Below are positions 52,746-60,876 of a DNA stretch of 64,000 nucleotides, in pieces. The notes beneath the pieces were generated by a model. The model ran no database searches. It was given only the letters and a program-made list of their open reading frames with translations, and was not told the DNA's origin. Numbering within the stretch: position 1 is the first letter of the stretch; each line of letters starts with the position of its first letter. The stretch is from Anaeromyxobacter oryzae (GTDB lineage Bacteria > Myxococcota > Myxococcia > Myxococcales > Anaeromyxobacteraceae): assembly GCF_023169945.1 (NCBI RefSeq), contig NZ_AP025591.1, positions 372,001-436,000 of the forward strand, read 5' to 3'. A program made the translations under genes and the position numbers.

Positions 52746-54539
52746 TCAGTGCTGGTACCAGACCCCGTCGTGCACGGTCCCCGCGCCCACGTCGGCACCA
52801 CCGAGGACCAGCACGTGGGGCGCGCCGGCCCCGTCGACGAAGAAGGCGGCCGCGTGGTTGTAGAAGTCGTAGCCCGAGGCCGAGCCGGCGATGGTGTGGG
52901 AGCCGGTGGCGCCGTTGAAGCTCCCGATGGCGCCCTGCGACCCGAGCTGCGCGTAGCTCTGCTCGCTCGAGCCCGTCGAGGCGCCGTTGTAGAGGCCGCC
53001 GCTCACGAGGACGTAGCTGCCCGCCACGACCGCGGTGAACTTCTCGCGCGCCTTGCCCAGGGACGACGCGTTCGTCGTCCACGCCGCGCTCACGAGGGCG
53101 CCGTTCCGGATGTCGATCTGGTCGTAGTAGATGGCCGACTGGCTCGTGGCGGCCAGCGCGTTCGTGACGGGGTCCACCGCGGCGGTGTCCCCGCCGAGCG
53201 CGTACAGGTACCCGGCGGACGTGACGAGCTGGTGGTACGCGAGCGCGGCCGGCAGGTCCGGCTGCGGCTCCCATGCCGCGAGCGTCCCGTCGGCCTGGAT
53301 CTTCGCGGCCCAGACCTTGGCGACGGGCGCGCCGGTGGAGTCGTTCCCGCCCGCCACGTAGATGCGGCCATGGAAGAGCACCGCGCTCGTGGCGAACAGC
53401 GCCTGGGGCAGCGGAGTGGTCTCGGCCCACGTGCCCGGCGCGCCGGCCGCCGGGATCGTCCCGTCGGACGCGAGCGAGGCGAAATACACGGTGCTCGTCG
53501 CCGCGCCGGTGCCGTCGAGGCCGCCGAGGACGTAGAGGTTGCCGTTCCCGGGGACGAGGGAGTTCGCGGCGTCGGCGACGACGGCCGCGGCGAAGCCGCG
53601 CTGGTCCGGGAGCGGCGTGGCCGTCGTCCAGGTCGCGCCGGCGAGCGCGCCGGTCGCGGCGTCGATCGGGTTCACGTACACCGTGCTCACGTTCGACGCC
53701 TTGCCGTCCGCGGTCGCCGCGGTCGCCACGTTGCCGCCGATCGCGTACACGTAGCTCGTCGTGCCGATCGCGGCCACCGCGGCGGAGAAGCCCTGCTGCG
53801 CCACGGGGAGGCTCGACGTCGCGGACCACTGGATCTGGGACGGGCTGAAGGGAACGCCGCCGAGGACCTCGAACGTGCGCGGCGCGCTCGTCCCGCTCGG
53901 GGTCGTGACGGTCACCTGGTACGTCGTGCCGGTCGACAGGGAGGCGGGCACCGTGCCCACGACGTAGATGTTGGTCCAGTCACCGGCGGCGTAGCCCACG
54001 GCCGCCGAGGCGACCACCGCGCCCGAACCGGCGTCGCGGAAGTCGACCGAGTATCCCGCCGCCTGCGCGGAGAGATCGCCGAACGCCGCGCCGTCCACGA
54101 TGAAGAGGCTGTTCTGGCTTCCGCTGCCCGCCAGGCCGCCGTTGACGTCGGCGAGCGTCGGCGCCGCCATGGTGAAGGCGTGCGGGAGCGTGGTCGAGCC
54201 TCCGCCGGGGTTCTCGATCGTGACGTCGAAGGCGGTGCCGGCCGCGGCGAGCGCGGCCGGGACCGCAGGGACCGCCACGTCGACGCCCGTCGCGGTGGCC
54301 GACGCGACCTGGGCCGGGTACGACGCGCCCCCGGCGGACGGCGTGAAGGTCACGGTGGGCGGGCTCGCGGTCGTCCCCGTGAAGCCCGCGCCGGAGATCG
54401 CGACGACCGTGCTGGAGGTGCCGGTCGCCGGGGCGAGGCTGGTCACCTCCGGACCGGAGGGCTTCCTGGAGCCGCCGCAGGCCTGGAGCGCGACCGTCGA
54501 CGTGAGCAGCACGAGCAATGGGATCCGATTTCGCGACAT
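52746..54539 (-). CDS. Lipoprotein with TIG domains and kelch-type beta-propeller
   Basis: The protein has 597 residues. The signal ends VALQAC (Cys21), a clear lipobox. Two IPT/TIG-like domains follow (about 30-240: VTSLAPATGTSSTVVAISGAGF, then LADVNGGLAGSGSQNSLFIVDGAAFG). A galactose-oxidase/kelch-like propeller runs from about 245 to the end, with blades shaped like YVYAIGGNV, NLYVLGGLDGTGAATSTVYFA, RIYVAGGNDSTGAPVAKVW and YLYALGGD. Kelch propellers in outer-membrane lipoproteins bind proteins or sugars. No oxidase residues are apparent. AGGTGGAGG precedes the ATG. The divergent region upstream carries two palindromes that may be operators. Confidence 0.85.
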   Translation of the reverse strand: MSRNRIPLLVLLTSTVALQACGGSRKPSGPEVTSLAPATGTSSTVVAISGAGFTGTTASPPTVTFTPSAGGASYPAQVASATATGVDVAVPAVPAALAAAGTAFDVTIENPGGGSTTLPHAFTMAAPTLADVNGGLAGSGSQNSLFIVDGAAFGDLSAQAAGYSVDFRDAGSGAVVASAAVGYAAGDWTNIYVVGTVPASLSTGTTYQVTVTTPSGTSAPRTFEVLGGVPFSPSQIQWSATSSLPVAQQGFSAAVAAIGTTSYVYAIGGNVATAATADGKASNVSTVYVNPIDAATGALAGATWTTATPLPDQRGFAAAVVADAANSLVPGNGNLYVLGGLDGTGAATSTVYFASLASDGTIPAAGAPGTWAETTPLPQALFATSAVLFHGRIYVAGGNDSTGAPVAKVWAAKIQADGTLAAWEPQPDLPAALAYHQLVTSAGYLYALGGDTAAVDPVTNALAATSQSAIYYDQIDIRNGALVSAAWTTNASSLGKAREKFTAVVAGSYVLVSGGLYNGASTGSSEQSYAQLGSQGAIGSFNGATGSHTIAGSASGYDFYNHAAAFFVDGAGAPHVLVLGGADVGAGTVHDGVWYQH

Positions 54540-54664
54540 GTGCGCCTCCACCTGCGGGTTCGCGTCCGACCGCGTCCGTCCCCCGCCGGGCCCCCGAGCA
54601 ACCGCCGTGCCCGCACCGGATGTCGCGGGCTTGCACGCGCTCGCGGCGCGGGGCTGTCCCGGCG

Positions 54665-54682
54665 CGTACACCGCGGTGTACG
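54665..54682. promoter_or_regulatory. 18-bp perfect palindrome, candidate operator
   Basis: CGTACACCGCGGTGTACG reads the same on both strands. It lies in the 230-bp divergent gap between the kelch/TIG lipoprotein and a 108-residue protein gene, about 40 bp before a TAAGCT -10-like hexamer at 54724. Confidence 0.6.
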
Positions 54683-54683
54683 G

Positions 54684-54697
54684 GACGGTGCACCGTC
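54684..54697. promoter_or_regulatory. 14-bp perfect palindrome adjoining the first
   Basis: GACGGTGCACCGTC is one base away from the 18-bp palindrome and reuses the same CACCG/CGGTG half-sites in the opposite order. This suggests a cooperative double operator. Confidence 0.55.
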
Positions 54698-54769
54698 GAG
54701 CGCCGGCGCAGCGCGCCCCGCGCTAAGCTGGGCGCGCGCTCCGGTTCGAGCGCACCGGAGGAGCACGAG

Positions 54770-55096
54770 ATGGGAGAGGAGACGACCCAGTTCGCGTCGC
54801 GGTTCGCCACCGCGGTGAGCGAGCTCGAGCAGCTCGCGGACGACGAAGGCCACGCGCAGCTCCGGCACCAGCACGGCGCGGCGCTCCGCGACGTGGTCCG
54901 CGACGCGCTCGACGCCATCGCGGCCGTGTACGAGACCGGCACGCACGCCGTCCGGAACTGGCCGGAGCAGCGACGGCACGTCCTGTCCCAGGTGGCCGCC
55001 ACGCGCACCGCGCTGGACCGGCGGGGCGTCGACGGCGAGGTCCGCGCGATGGCGCGCGCGCTCGTCGAGCTCATCGAGCCGTCCGCCCGGCCCTAG
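54770..55096 (+). CDS. Helical protein of unknown function, 108 aa
   Basis: The product is predominantly helical and polar, with repeated heptad-like spacing (FASRFATAVSELEQLADDEG, ALRDVVRDALDAIAAVYE, VLSQVAATRTALDRRG). There is no signal peptide and no cysteine. GGAGGAGCACGAG precedes the ATG, and TAAGCT about 46 bp upstream may be the -10 box. I do not recognise the family. It is followed 73 bp later by the hexapeptide acyltransferase gene on the same strand. A small cytosolic regulatory or stress protein is possible, without evidence. Confidence 0.65.
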   Translation: MGEETTQFASRFATAVSELEQLADDEGHAQLRHQHGAALRDVVRDALDAIAAVYETGTHAVRNWPEQRRHVLSQVAATRTALDRRGVDGEVRAMARALVELIEPSARP

Positions 55097-55169
55097 AGCA
55101 CGCTCGCCTCGCCGCGGCGCCCGCCGGGCGCGGTAAGCTCGCGACGCTGCACGCCGCGGGAGGGTGCTC

Positions 55170-55958
55170 ATGGTCGTCGCCGGGTGGAGAGCGCGTCTGT
55201 TCACGCCGCTCCAGGTGCTCGTGACGCTCGTGCTGTTCGCCGAGTGTGCGGTGATCCTGGGCGTCGCCGCGTGGCCCGCCGTCGAGCTCTGGCTGTGGGT
55301 GCGCGCCTCGGCCCCGCTCTCCGGAGCGCCGCGCGTCCTCCTGCTCTGCGTCGCGGGCGCCGCGGCGTACTTCGTCTTCGGCCTCGCCCTGCTGGTCGTC
55401 CTCCCGCTCGCCCGCTGGTTGACGCTCTCGGTGGGCACGCCGGTCGGCCGGTTCGAGTACCTGTCGCTCGGGGCCTGGCGCTGGGCGAGCTACAACGCGC
55501 TCACGCTCCTCCTGCGCTTCACGTTCGTGAACTGGATCCGCGTCACGCCCTTCCTGCCGCTCTACCACCGGCTCATGGGGATGCGGGTCGGCGCGCGGGT
55601 GCAGATCAACACCGCGATCGTCGCCGACCAGAACCTCATCTCGATCGGCGACGACACGGTGATCGGCGGCGACGTCACGCTCGTCTGCCACGCGGCGGAG
55701 CGCGGCAAGCTCGTGACGGCACCCGTCCGCATCGGCCGAGACGTCACCGTCGGGCTCATGGCGGTCGTCTTCCCGGGCTGCGAGATCGGGGACGGCGCCG
55801 TCATCGCCGCCGGGGCGGTGCTCTCGAAGGGCGCGAAGGTCGCGCCCGGCGAGATCTGGGCGGGCGTCCCGGCGCGGCGCGTCGGACGGCGACGCCGCTC
55901 GACCCCCGCGCAGCCGACCCGTCCGCCGTCGGGCGAAAGTCGAAATACGGACGGGTGA
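55170..55958 (+). CDS. Membrane-anchored hexapeptide-repeat acyltransferase
   Basis: The protein has 262 residues. Two N-terminal transmembrane segments (LVTLVLFAECAVILGVAAW and LLCVAGAAAYFVFGLALLVVL) are followed by a left-handed beta-helix of hexapeptide repeats (about 140-240: VQINTAIVADQNLISIGDDTVIGGDVTL, IGRDVTVGLMAVVFPGCEIGDGAVIAAGAVLSKGA). The family transfers acetyl or other acyl groups to sugars, lipids or antibiotics. The GIWAGVPA-like EIWAGVPARRV near the end is the usual last turn. GGGAGG precedes the ATG. TAAGCT at 55134 is a -10 candidate. Substrate is unknown; envelope polysaccharide is plausible. Confidence 0.83.
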   Translation: MVVAGWRARLFTPLQVLVTLVLFAECAVILGVAAWPAVELWLWVRASAPLSGAPRVLLLCVAGAAAYFVFGLALLVVLPLARWLTLSVGTPVGRFEYLSLGAWRWASYNALTLLLRFTFVNWIRVTPFLPLYHRLMGMRVGARVQINTAIVADQNLISIGDDTVIGGDVTLVCHAAERGKLVTAPVRIGRDVTVGLMAVVFPGCEIGDGAVIAAGAVLSKGAKVAPGEIWAGVPARRVGRRRRSTPAQPTRPPSGESRNTDG

Positions 55959-56018
55959 GGGCCGTACACTCTGGCGTGAGGTGACGTCGGCCACCCGGCC
56001 GTCGCACGAGGACCTGCC

Positions 56019-58664
56019 ATGTCCGGGACCGACACCCGACCGAGCGACGGGGCCGGCGCGAGGCGCGTCGCGGCCGCGCTGGCGTACCTGCTCGCCTGCG
56101 CAGCCGCCGCCGCCGATCCCGGGGACATCGTCGCGCGGCGGATCTCGGCGCACGTCCACCTGGACGGTCGGCTCGACGACGCCGCGTGGGCGGAGGCACC
56201 CGTCTTCTCCGGCTTCGTGGAGAGCTTCCCCCGGGCCGGGGTCCCGGCCAGCTTCCGCACCGAGGTGCGCGTCGTCTACGACGACGAGACCCTGTACGTC
56301 GGGATCACGTGCTTCGATCCGGAGCCCGGCGCCATCGTCCGGCAGCTGGCGCGCCGCGACGGCAATCCGACGGCGGACCAGGTCGAGATCGCGCTCGACA
56401 CCGGTGCGGACGGCCGGACGGCGTACGACTTCACCGTGAACGCGGCGGGCGTGCTGCGGGACCAGCTCCTGTTCGCCGACGTGAACGCGACGGACAGCTG
56501 GGACGCGGTCTGGGACGCGGCGGTGTCGGTCGACGCGCGCGGCTGGTCGGCGGAGGTCGCCATCCCGTTCCACCAGCTCCGGTTCTCCTCGGCGCCGGAG
56601 CAGCGCTGGGGCATCCTGGTCCGGCGCACGATCCCGCGCACGCACCAGGTCCTCGACTCCGTGCCCATCCCCCGCGAAGCGAACCCGGTGAACGCCGGCG
56701 GGCTCGTCGTGTCGCGGTTCGGCCGCCTCGAGGGGCTCGTCGAGCTGAACCCGCGGCAGGGGCTCGAGCTCCTGCCCTACGCGGCGACGCGCGCCTCCCT
56801 GCGGCCGCAGTACTCGGATCCATCCCGGCCCGGCCCCCGCCTCCTGGACCCGGGGCTGGACGTCGGCCTGGACCTCAAGACCAGGATCGCGAGGCGGCTC
56901 ACGTTGACCGCCGCCCTCAACCCCGACTTCGGGCAGGTCGAGACCGATCAGGTCATCCAGAACCTCTCGAACGCCGAGCCGTTCTTCCCGGAGAAGCGGC
57001 CGTTCTTCCTCGAGGGGCTCGACATCTTCCAGCCGGTCGGGAGCGAGTACGGGTCTCCCCAGCAGCTCTTCTACTCTCGGCGAATCGGGATCGACGCGCC
57101 GATCCTGGGCGCCGCGAAGGTGACGGGGGCGGTCCGGCCCGGCCTGGACCTCGGCGTCCTCGACTCCCTCGTGATGGGCGCCGGCAACGCGTCCCTGGTC
57201 CCCGTCGGCTACGGCAGCGCGGACCCCGGCGCGCTCGCGCCGTACGAGGAGCGGCCCGACCGCCGCTGGCGGTTCCACTCGACCCTCCCGTTCCACCTCG
57301 GCCCCGAGGACGCCCTCCCCGCCGCCCACCCGGTCACGACGAACTACTTCGCCGCGGTGGCGAGGCAGCGGCTCGGGGGCCGCACCACCGCAGGCGCGAC
57401 GTTCACCGCGGCGACGCCGCTCGAGCCCCGCTGCCGGCGGAGCGAGTTCGCGACGGACGCCGACTACGCGGCGGCCGGGTGCGCCTCGCACGGCGGGAAC
57501 GCGGTCGGGGTGGACCTGACCGTCCCCGGCGACTGGGGCGGCTTCGCCCAGCTCGAGGCGTCGCAGGCCGTGGGCGGCCCGCCGGAGGGGCGCACGCTGC
57601 AGGACGGCACGGTGCTCCGGGCGGGCGATCTCGGCTACGGCGGCCACCTGCGTGCGGGCAAGCTCGGGGGCGAGCCCTGGCGGTTCGACGTGACCTACGT
57701 GTACGAGGATCCGCGGCTCGACCTGAACGCGGTGGGCTTCCAGCCGCTGTCGAACTACCAGTGGGCCGACCTCGACGTGCACTACGTGCGGCCGAGCGGG
57801 TTCGGCCCGTTCCACGCGTTCCAGGTGGACTACAACCTCGACCTGAACTGGAGCGCCGACGGGACGTCGCTCCCGCGCGGCGTCAACACGAGCCTCGCCG
57901 CGTCCCTGCAGCTCCCCGGCTACCAGACGATCGGCGCGAAGGTCGCGCTCGAGCTGCCGCAGTACGACACCCGGGAGATCGCCGGCGCCGGCGTGCCGTT
58001 CGAGCGCATCGGCGACGTCCTCGCCGTCCTCATCCTGAAATCGGATCCCAACCGGCGGCTCCAGGCGAGCGGCGACGTGTTCGCGTACCGGACGCTGCGC
58101 CGCGGCCCCTTCGCGCCGCGGACGGGCGTCGGCCTGGATCTGACGGCCTACTGGAGGCCGCACGACCGGCTCGAGACCCGCCTCGACGTCGCGTACGGCC
58201 GAAAGCCCCAGGGGCCGCGCTGGATCGAGACGCTCCCCGACGAGACCGCCGTGTTCGGCGACCAGGACCCCGAGTTCCTCTCGGTGACCGTCCGGCAGCA
58301 GCTCGTCTTCACGCCGAGGCTCACTGCGCAGCTCTACGCGCAGCTCTTCACCTCCGCGATCCGCTACGGCCGCGACTTCTACGGCGCCTCGCTCCCGCAG
58401 CGGCGCCGCGTGTCGACCTCGGACCTCGCCCCGCTGGCCTACCCCGGCGCGCCGGGCGGACACGACGCCGTCGCCAACGTCAACGCGGTGGTCCGCTGGG
58501 AGTACCGGCTCGGCTCGACGCTGTACGTCGTCTACACGCGGTCGCAGCGCGAGCTGCCGGCGCAGGGTGCCCCCGCGCCGACGAGCGTCGCGCCGGCCGG
58601 GCTCTTCCGGGGGCCGACGATCGAGACGGTCCTCGTGAAGTGGGCCTGGTGGTGGGAGACCTGA
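56019..58664 (+). CDS. Outer-membrane protein with CBM9-like and DUF5916 domains
   Basis: The protein has 881 residues. A signal peptide (VAAALAYLLACAAAAA) precedes a carbohydrate-binding family 9-like domain (about 40-220: HLDGRLDDAAWAEAPVFSGFVE, YDDETLYVGITCFDP, WSAEVAIPFHQLRF). A long beta-rich DUF5916 region carries GLDLKTRIARRLTLTAALNPDFGQVETDQV and NLSNAEPFFPEKRPFFLEG, the hallmark of the family, and ends with YRLGSTLYVVYTRSQRE and a final W-rich strand. The C-terminal part is probably an outer-membrane beta-barrel. Family function is unknown. The start follows the acyltransferase stop by 60 bp. Confidence 0.87.
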   Translation: MSGTDTRPSDGAGARRVAAALAYLLACAAAAADPGDIVARRISAHVHLDGRLDDAAWAEAPVFSGFVESFPRAGVPASFRTEVRVVYDDETLYVGITCFDPEPGAIVRQLARRDGNPTADQVEIALDTGADGRTAYDFTVNAAGVLRDQLLFADVNATDSWDAVWDAAVSVDARGWSAEVAIPFHQLRFSSAPEQRWGILVRRTIPRTHQVLDSVPIPREANPVNAGGLVVSRFGRLEGLVELNPRQGLELLPYAATRASLRPQYSDPSRPGPRLLDPGLDVGLDLKTRIARRLTLTAALNPDFGQVETDQVIQNLSNAEPFFPEKRPFFLEGLDIFQPVGSEYGSPQQLFYSRRIGIDAPILGAAKVTGAVRPGLDLGVLDSLVMGAGNASLVPVGYGSADPGALAPYEERPDRRWRFHSTLPFHLGPEDALPAAHPVTTNYFAAVARQRLGGRTTAGATFTAATPLEPRCRRSEFATDADYAAAGCASHGGNAVGVDLTVPGDWGGFAQLEASQAVGGPPEGRTLQDGTVLRAGDLGYGGHLRAGKLGGEPWRFDVTYVYEDPRLDLNAVGFQPLSNYQWADLDVHYVRPSGFGPFHAFQVDYNLDLNWSADGTSLPRGVNTSLAASLQLPGYQTIGAKVALELPQYDTREIAGAGVPFERIGDVLAVLILKSDPNRRLQASGDVFAYRTLRRGPFAPRTGVGLDLTAYWRPHDRLETRLDVAYGRKPQGPRWIETLPDETAVFGDQDPEFLSVTVRQQLVFTPRLTAQLYAQLFTSAIRYGRDFYGASLPQRRRVSTSDLAPLAYPGAPGGHDAVANVNAVVRWEYRLGSTLYVVYTRSQRELPAQGAPAPTSVAPAGLFRGPTIETVLVKWAWWWET

Positions 58665-58692
58665 GCCGCGGATCGGGGTGGCGCGGAGAGCG

Positions 58693-58717
58693 AATAGCGA
58701 ATACGCTGTTCGCTATT
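58693..58717. repeat. AT-richer inverted repeat upstream of the amidase gene
   Basis: AATAGCGAA and TTCGCTATT are perfect 9-bp arms around a seven-base loop, in otherwise GC-rich sequence between the DUF5916 and amidase genes. The motif GCGAATA is also directly repeated. It may be an operator for the TetR regulator encoded downstream or a dispersed repeat. Confidence 0.55.
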
Positions 58718-58746
58718 AGGGACCCGCCGCCCCGGAGAGACCCGCC

Positions 58747-60237
58747 ATGGACACCCCCTCCCCCGCCCGCCCCGCAGCGTCCCCTCCCGACCCGTTCGCG
58801 GAGCTCGACGCCACGGCCCAGGCCGAGCTGGTGCGCACCCGCCGCGCGACGCCGCTCGAGCTGGTCGACGCCGCGATTGCGCGGATCGAGCGCGTCGGCC
58901 CTGCCCTGAACGCGCTCGCCGCCATCGACCCCGATCGCGCCCGCGCCGCGGCCCGCGGGCCGCTCCGCGAAGGCCCCTTCGCGGGCGTGCCGTTCCTGGC
59001 GAAGGACCTGCTCGCCGTCCCCGGGCTCCCGTACGGCGCCGGCTCTCGCCTCCTGCACGGCCAGCCTGCGCCGGGCGGCTCGGCGTACGCGCAGGCGCTC
59101 GAGGACGCCGGGCTCATCGTGGTCGGCAAGACGACGACGTCCGAGTTCGGCCTGCTCGGCACGACGGAGACGCTCGCCTGCGGCGCGACGCGGAACCCGT
59201 GGGACGTGGCGCGGTCTCCGGCGGGATCGTCGGGCGGCTCCGCGGCGGCGGTGGCGGCCGGCCTCGTCCCGATGGCCCACGCGTCCGACGGCGGCGGGTC
59301 CATCCGGATCCCGGCATCTGCCTGCGGCCTGTTCGGGCTGAAGCCATCGCGCGGCCGCGAGCGCGACGCCGGCCTGCCGGCGGGCGCGCCGCTCGCGATG
59401 ATGGTGAACGACCACTGCGTGAGCCGCACGGTGCGCGACAGCGCGGCGCTCCTCCTCGCGACGCAGCGCGTGGACGCCGCGGCGCCGCTCCCGCCGCTCG
59501 CCGCGCGGGACCTGGCGCCCGCGGCGCGCCCGCGCCGCCTCCGGATCGCCGTGTACGACCGCACCGCGTTCGGCCTCGTTCCGCACCCGGAGGTCTCCGC
59601 GGGGCTCGCCGCCGCCCGCGCGCTGTGCGAGCGGCTCGGGCACGAGACGGTCGACTCCGCCGGCCCGCGCTTCGACGCGCGCGCGGTCAGCGACGCGTTC
59701 TTCCTGCTGGCCGGCGCGACGGTCGCGCCCCTCGTCGCGCAGGTCCGCCAGGCAGCCGGGGTCGCCGCGCTGCCGTCGCTGCTCGAGCCGTTCACGCTCG
59801 AGCTCGCCGAGCGCGCCGAGCGCGCGCCCCCGGGCGCCGTGCCGGCGGCGATCGGCGCGCTGGTCCAGGCGGGCGCGGCGATGACCGCGTTCATCGCGGG
59901 GTTCGACGCGACCCTCTGCCCCACCATCCCGATCCTGCCGTTCGAGCTGGGCGTGCTGTCGCCGGCGCGCCCGGCGGATGCGTGCATCGCGTTCACGGAG
60001 GTCCTCGCCGGGTACACGCCGATCCACTCGATCGCCGGCGTGCCGGCGATGTCCGTGCCGCTGCACTGGACCGCCGGAGGGCTGCCGGTGGGCTGCCACT
60101 TCGCGGCCGGCGTCGGACGGGAGGCGCTCCTGCTCGAGCTCGCCTACGCGCTCGAGGAGGCCGCGCCGTGGCGCCACCGCCGCCCCCCCGTCTCGGCGCT
60201 GCCGAAGCCGCCCGAGGGTCCATGGCGCAGCGCCTGA
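58747..60237 (+). CDS. Amidase, amidase-signature family
   Basis: This 496-residue enzyme of the amidase-signature family hydrolyses an amide. The Lys-Ser-Ser triad is visible: Lys86 in FLAKDLL, the cis-serine at 161/162 in GSSGGS and nucleophile Ser185 in DGGGSIRIP. The [11 protein letters not shown] block and the GVPAMSVPL end are normal. It resembles 6-aminohexanoate-cyclic-dimer-hydrolase-like amidases; the substrate is undefined and it lacks the GatB/GatC partners of a Glu-tRNA amidotransferase. GGAGAG precedes the ATG. Its last 16 bases overlap the TetR gene, so the regulator probably controls this gene. An inverted repeat lies upstream at 58693. Confidence 0.93.
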   Translation: MDTPSPARPAASPPDPFAELDATAQAELVRTRRATPLELVDAAIARIERVGPALNALAAIDPDRARAAARGPLREGPFAGVPFLAKDLLAVPGLPYGAGSRLLHGQPAPGGSAYAQALEDAGLIVVGKTTTSEFGLLGTTETLACGATRNPWDVARSPAGSSGGSAAAVAAGLVPMAHASDGGGSIRIPASACGLFGLKPSRGRERDAGLPAGAPLAMMVNDHCVSRTVRDSAALLLATQRVDAAAPLPPLAARDLAPAARPRRLRIAVYDRTAFGLVPHPEVSAGLAAARALCERLGHETVDSAGPRFDARAVSDAFFLLAGATVAPLVAQVRQAAGVAALPSLLEPFTLELAERAERAPPGAVPAAIGALVQAGAAMTAFIAGFDATLCPTIPILPFELGVLSPARPADACIAFTEVLAGYTPIHSIAGVPAMSVPLHWTAGGLPVGCHFAAGVGREALLLELAYALEEAAPWRHRRPPVSALPKPPEGPWRSA

Positions 60238-60836
60238 AGGAAGACGTCCGCCGGCGCCTCGTCGACGCGGCCCTCGCCGCGTTCGTCGCGGACGGCTACC
60301 GCGGCGCGCGGCTCGCGGACATCGCCGCCGCCGCGGGCGTGTCCACCGGGAACGTCTACCGGTACTTCCCGGACAAGGAGACGCTGCTGCACGCGGCCGT
60401 GCCGCCCGAGATCGCCGATCGGCTGCTGCGGCTGCTGCGGCGGCGCGTGCGGGAGCTGGCGACCGTCGCCGACTGGCGCCGCGCGACCGTCGGCGCCGCG
60501 CCCGCCGACGCGCTCCTCGACTTCTGGATCGCGCACCGGCGCGAGGTCGTCGTGCTGCTCGGCCGCGCCGACGGCTCCCCGCTCGGCCACGTGCGCCCGC
60601 TCGTGGCCGCCGAGCTGACCCGCATGGCCGTCCGGTACCAGCGCGCGCACGGCGGCCGGCCCGTGCCCCGCGAGGCGCGCTTCGTCCTCCTGCGGATCTT
60701 CGAGAGCACCGTCTCGATGATCGTGGACGTCCTCGCGGCCCACGAGGAGCCGGACGCCATCCGCGCGGCGTTCCGCGCGTTCTGGCGGTTCCAGCTCGCC
60801 GGGCTCCAGAGCCTGCTCGAGGGCGGCGACGCGTGA
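60222..60836 (+). CDS. TetR-family transcriptional regulator
   Basis: The 204-residue repressor has an N-terminal helix-turn-helix (about 7-55: RLVDAALAAFVADGYRGARLADIAAAAGVSTGNVYRYFPDKETLL), then a helical ligand domain. Its start codon lies within the end of the amidase gene (16-bp overlap), which implies co-expression and autoregulation, with the amidase substrate or product as likely inducer. The AT-richer repeat at 58693 is a candidate binding site. The final codons (GGC GGC GAC GCG TGA) form one arm of a 15-bp inverted repeat with the converging sigma-factor gene. Confidence 0.93.
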   Translation: MAQRLKEDVRRRLVDAALAAFVADGYRGARLADIAAAAGVSTGNVYRYFPDKETLLHAAVPPEIADRLLRLLRRRVRELATVADWRRATVGAAPADALLDFWIAHRREVVVLLGRADGSPLGHVRPLVAAELTRMAVRYQRAHGGRPVPREARFVLLRIFESTVSMIVDVLAAHEEPDAIRAAFRAFWRFQLAGLQSLLEGGDA

Positions 60837-60876
60837 CCGGCCGGCCGCGCCGCCGGTGCCGCGGTCACGCGTCGCC
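60825..60876. terminator. 15-bp inverted repeat made from two converging gene ends
   Basis: GGCGACGCGTGACCG (60825-60839) and its exact complement (60862-60876) flank a 22-base loop. Each arm contains the last codons and the TGA of one gene (TetR on plus, sigma factor on minus), so both transcripts end in the same hairpin. No T-run follows. Confidence 0.7.

Noticed and set aside
55071-58463. 1130-codon minus-strand frame opposite the acyltransferase and DUF5916 genes.
   Set aside because: It has no recognisable domain and crosses two well-supported plus-strand genes.
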